Under the pieces are notes generated by a model. That model saw only the letters and a list, made by a program, of their open reading frames with translations, was not told the DNA's origin and made no database searches. From Anaerococcus senegalensis JC48 (lineage in GTDB: Bacteria; Bacillota; Clostridia; Tissierellales; Peptoniphilaceae), in the NCBI RefSeq assembly GCF_000321005.1, contig NZ_HE578908.1, positions 1-64,000 of the forward strand: a stretch of 64,000 bases of DNA, given 5' to 3'. The position numbers and the translations under genes were made by a program. The number at the start of each line of letters is the position of its first letter. Within the stretch, counting starts at the first letter, position 1. Below are positions 63,041-64,000 of the stretch, one piece after another.

Positions 63041-63223
63041 CTAGCTTAATTCTTTAACTTCCAACATAAATGGAATTTTATTGATCATTCCTCTTAGTGC
63101 AGAATTATCTTCTCTTACTACTGTTTGACCAATCTTTTTAAGACCTAGTGCTTTTGCAGTAGCGATTTGATCATCTTTTCTGCCTATGAAGGATTTTTTT
63201 AATTTAATTTCAACTTTTGCCAT
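63041..63223 (-). CDS. rpmD: 50S ribosomal protein L30
   Basis: 60 residues, the bacterial short form: [10 protein letters not shown] and [10 protein letters not shown]. Located 11 bases after rpsE, and 10 before rplO, in the spc operon order. Confidence 0.97.
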   Translation of the reverse strand: MAKVEIKLKKSFIGRKDDQIATAKALGLKKIGQTVVREDNSALRGMINKIPFMLEVKELS

Positions 63224-63234
63224 AGAATTACTCC

Positions 63235-63741
63235 TTAATAATCGAATTCTTCTATTGATTTACCACGTAATCTTGCAACTTCTTCTACAGTTTTCATAGA
63301 AGAGAAAGCTTTTAAGCAAGCATTAATGATATTTTTTGGATTTGATGAGCCTAAGTTTTTAGCTCTTATATCCTTATATCCTGCAAGTTCACATATAGCA
63401 CGAACTGGACCACCTGCGATGATTCCAGTACCTTCTTTAGCTGGCATCAATAGTACAGATCCTGCACCTTTGTTTGCTAATGTTCTATGAGGAACTGTAG
63501 TGTTAACTATAGGAACAGTAATCATATGTTTTTTTCCATCTTCTGTTGCTTTTCTTATAGCTTCTGGAACTTCTGTTGCTTTACCAGTTCCAACACCAAC
63601 ATGTCCGTTTTGATCTCCTACTACCACTAAGGCAGCAAATCTCATGTTACGTCCACCTTTTACAGTTTTCGCAACTCTATTTATACTAACTACTCTATCT
63701 TCGAGGTTTAGTTTGTCTACATCTTGTTTTAATAAATACAT
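63235..63741 (-). CDS. rpsE: 30S ribosomal protein S5
   Basis: 168 residues: N-terminal double-stranded RNA-binding domain ([24 protein letters not shown]) and a C-terminal domain with [13 protein letters not shown]. It acts in translational fidelity. ATG follows the SD GGGAGG. Confidence 0.97.
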   Translation of the reverse strand: MYLLKQDVDKLNLEDRVVSINRVAKTVKGGRNMRFAALVVVGDQNGHVGVGTGKATEVPEAIRKATEDGKKHMITVPIVNTTVPHRTLANKGAGSVLLMPAKEGTGIIAGGPVRAICELAGYKDIRAKNLGSSNPKNIINACLKAFSSMKTVEEVARLRGKSIEEFDY

Positions 63742-63756
63742 CTAAATCCTCCCTCG

Positions 63757-64000
63757 TTAAAACTTAAGACCATTTTCTCTTGCTGCTTCAGCTAGGGCTT
63801 TTACTTTTCCGTGATAAAGATATCCGTTTCTATCAAAAACAACCTCTTCGATTCCTTTATCAAGTGCAACTTTTGCTATCATTTCACCAACTTTTGTGGC
63901 AGCTTCTATATTTGCACAATTTTCTAAACCTTCGTTTACATCTTTTTGTAATGTGTTTGCACTTGCAAGTGTTACTTGTGCATCATCATCTATTAATTGT
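63757..64000 (-). CDS. rplR: 50S ribosomal protein L18, 5' part cut by the window edge
   Basis: The C-terminal 80 residues are encoded on the minus strand: [10 protein letters not shown], then [20 protein letters not shown] and E-N-G-L-K-F at the end. L18 binds 5S rRNA. The stop TAA (63757-63759) lies 15 bases before rpsE. The start codon is beyond the right edge, so the gene is partial. It is the first visible gene of the spc operon part. Confidence 0.95.
   Translation of the reverse strand, partial: QLIDDDAQVTLASANTLQKDVNEGLENCANIEAATKVGEMIAKVALDKGIEEVVFDRNGYLYHGKVKALAEAARENGLKF

Noticed and set aside
1-64000. CRISPR arrays, insertion sequences, integrases or restriction systems
   Set aside because: No regularly spaced direct repeats and no transposase, recombinase or Cas-like protein were found among the genes. 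The holin/amidase pair is the only phage-like trace.

Overview
The window is very AT-rich and densely coded. Most genes lie on the minus strand, in long operons with short spacers or one- to four-base overlaps. The gene set points to an anaerobic, amino-acid-fermenting Gram-positive bacterium of the Tissierellia/Peptoniphilaceae type (Anaerococcus, Peptoniphilus, Parvimonas and relatives): T-box leaders, a Clostridia-like spc/alpha operon with rpsD inside it, a giant 2-hydroxyacyl-CoA dehydratase-type activase, an aspartate-to-pyruvate pathway and no sporulation genes. The genus is inferred and not proven.

Layout. 1-210: two tandem promoters firing leftwards out of the window. 0.3-1.1 kb: peroxiredoxin and RidA. 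1.2-13.5 kb: a T-box-controlled operon pheS-pheT-zapA-U32 protein-mutS2-argS-membrane protein-TPR protein. 13.5-15.5 kb: infC-rpmI-rplT plus an rRNA/tRNA methyltransferase, behind an L20-type attenuator, with a non-AUG infC start. 15.5-21.4 kb: FAD protein, an SdpI-like membrane protein, an unusual PEPCK/HPr-kinase-like ATPase, an aminotransferase and msrB. 21.4-31.1 kb: an aspartate module. An NhaC-type antiporter and isoaspartyl dipeptidase form one unit. The other runs aspartase, acidic amino-acid symporter, Asp/Glu racemase, LysR regulator, fumarase, malic enzyme. 31.4-39 kb: oleate hydratase, tRNA-Leu(AAG), a GDPD phosphodiesterase and the 1419-residue activase. 39-44.9 kb: isochorismatase-fold hydrolase, radical SAM protein, rpsF-ssb-rpsR, P1 peptidase, a folded non-coding element, a TIM-barrel protein and a degenerate GH13 protein. 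45-48.8 kb: a large ABC exporter followed by an ArsR/SdpI pair whose operator-like palindrome is repeated in the exporter's terminator. 48.8-50.5 kb: a stand-alone holin/amidase cassette. 50.6-57.1 kb: DUF3783-like protein, a frameshifted alpha/beta hydrolase, an orphan T-box, a decayed acetyltransferase gene, RNase H, intracellular alpha-amylase, deoC and a PAS-SpoIIE phosphatase. 57.3-64 kb: the distal spc/alpha operon from rplR to rplQ.

How it works together. The aspartate module reads as a complete route: isoaspartyl peptides and imported D/L-aspartate feed aspartase (fumarate plus ammonia), fumarase (malate) and malic enzyme (pyruvate). Cytoplasmic amylase, deoC and the GDPD enzyme suggest use of stored glucan, deoxynucleosides and phospholipid head groups. 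Growth-linked genes carry RNA-level controls: T-box on pheST, L20 leader on infC, and a possible S6 leader.

The least explained items are a promoter-driven T-box with no gene behind it, two multi-hairpin intergenic elements, and the palindrome shared by the sdpR promoter and the upstream terminator.
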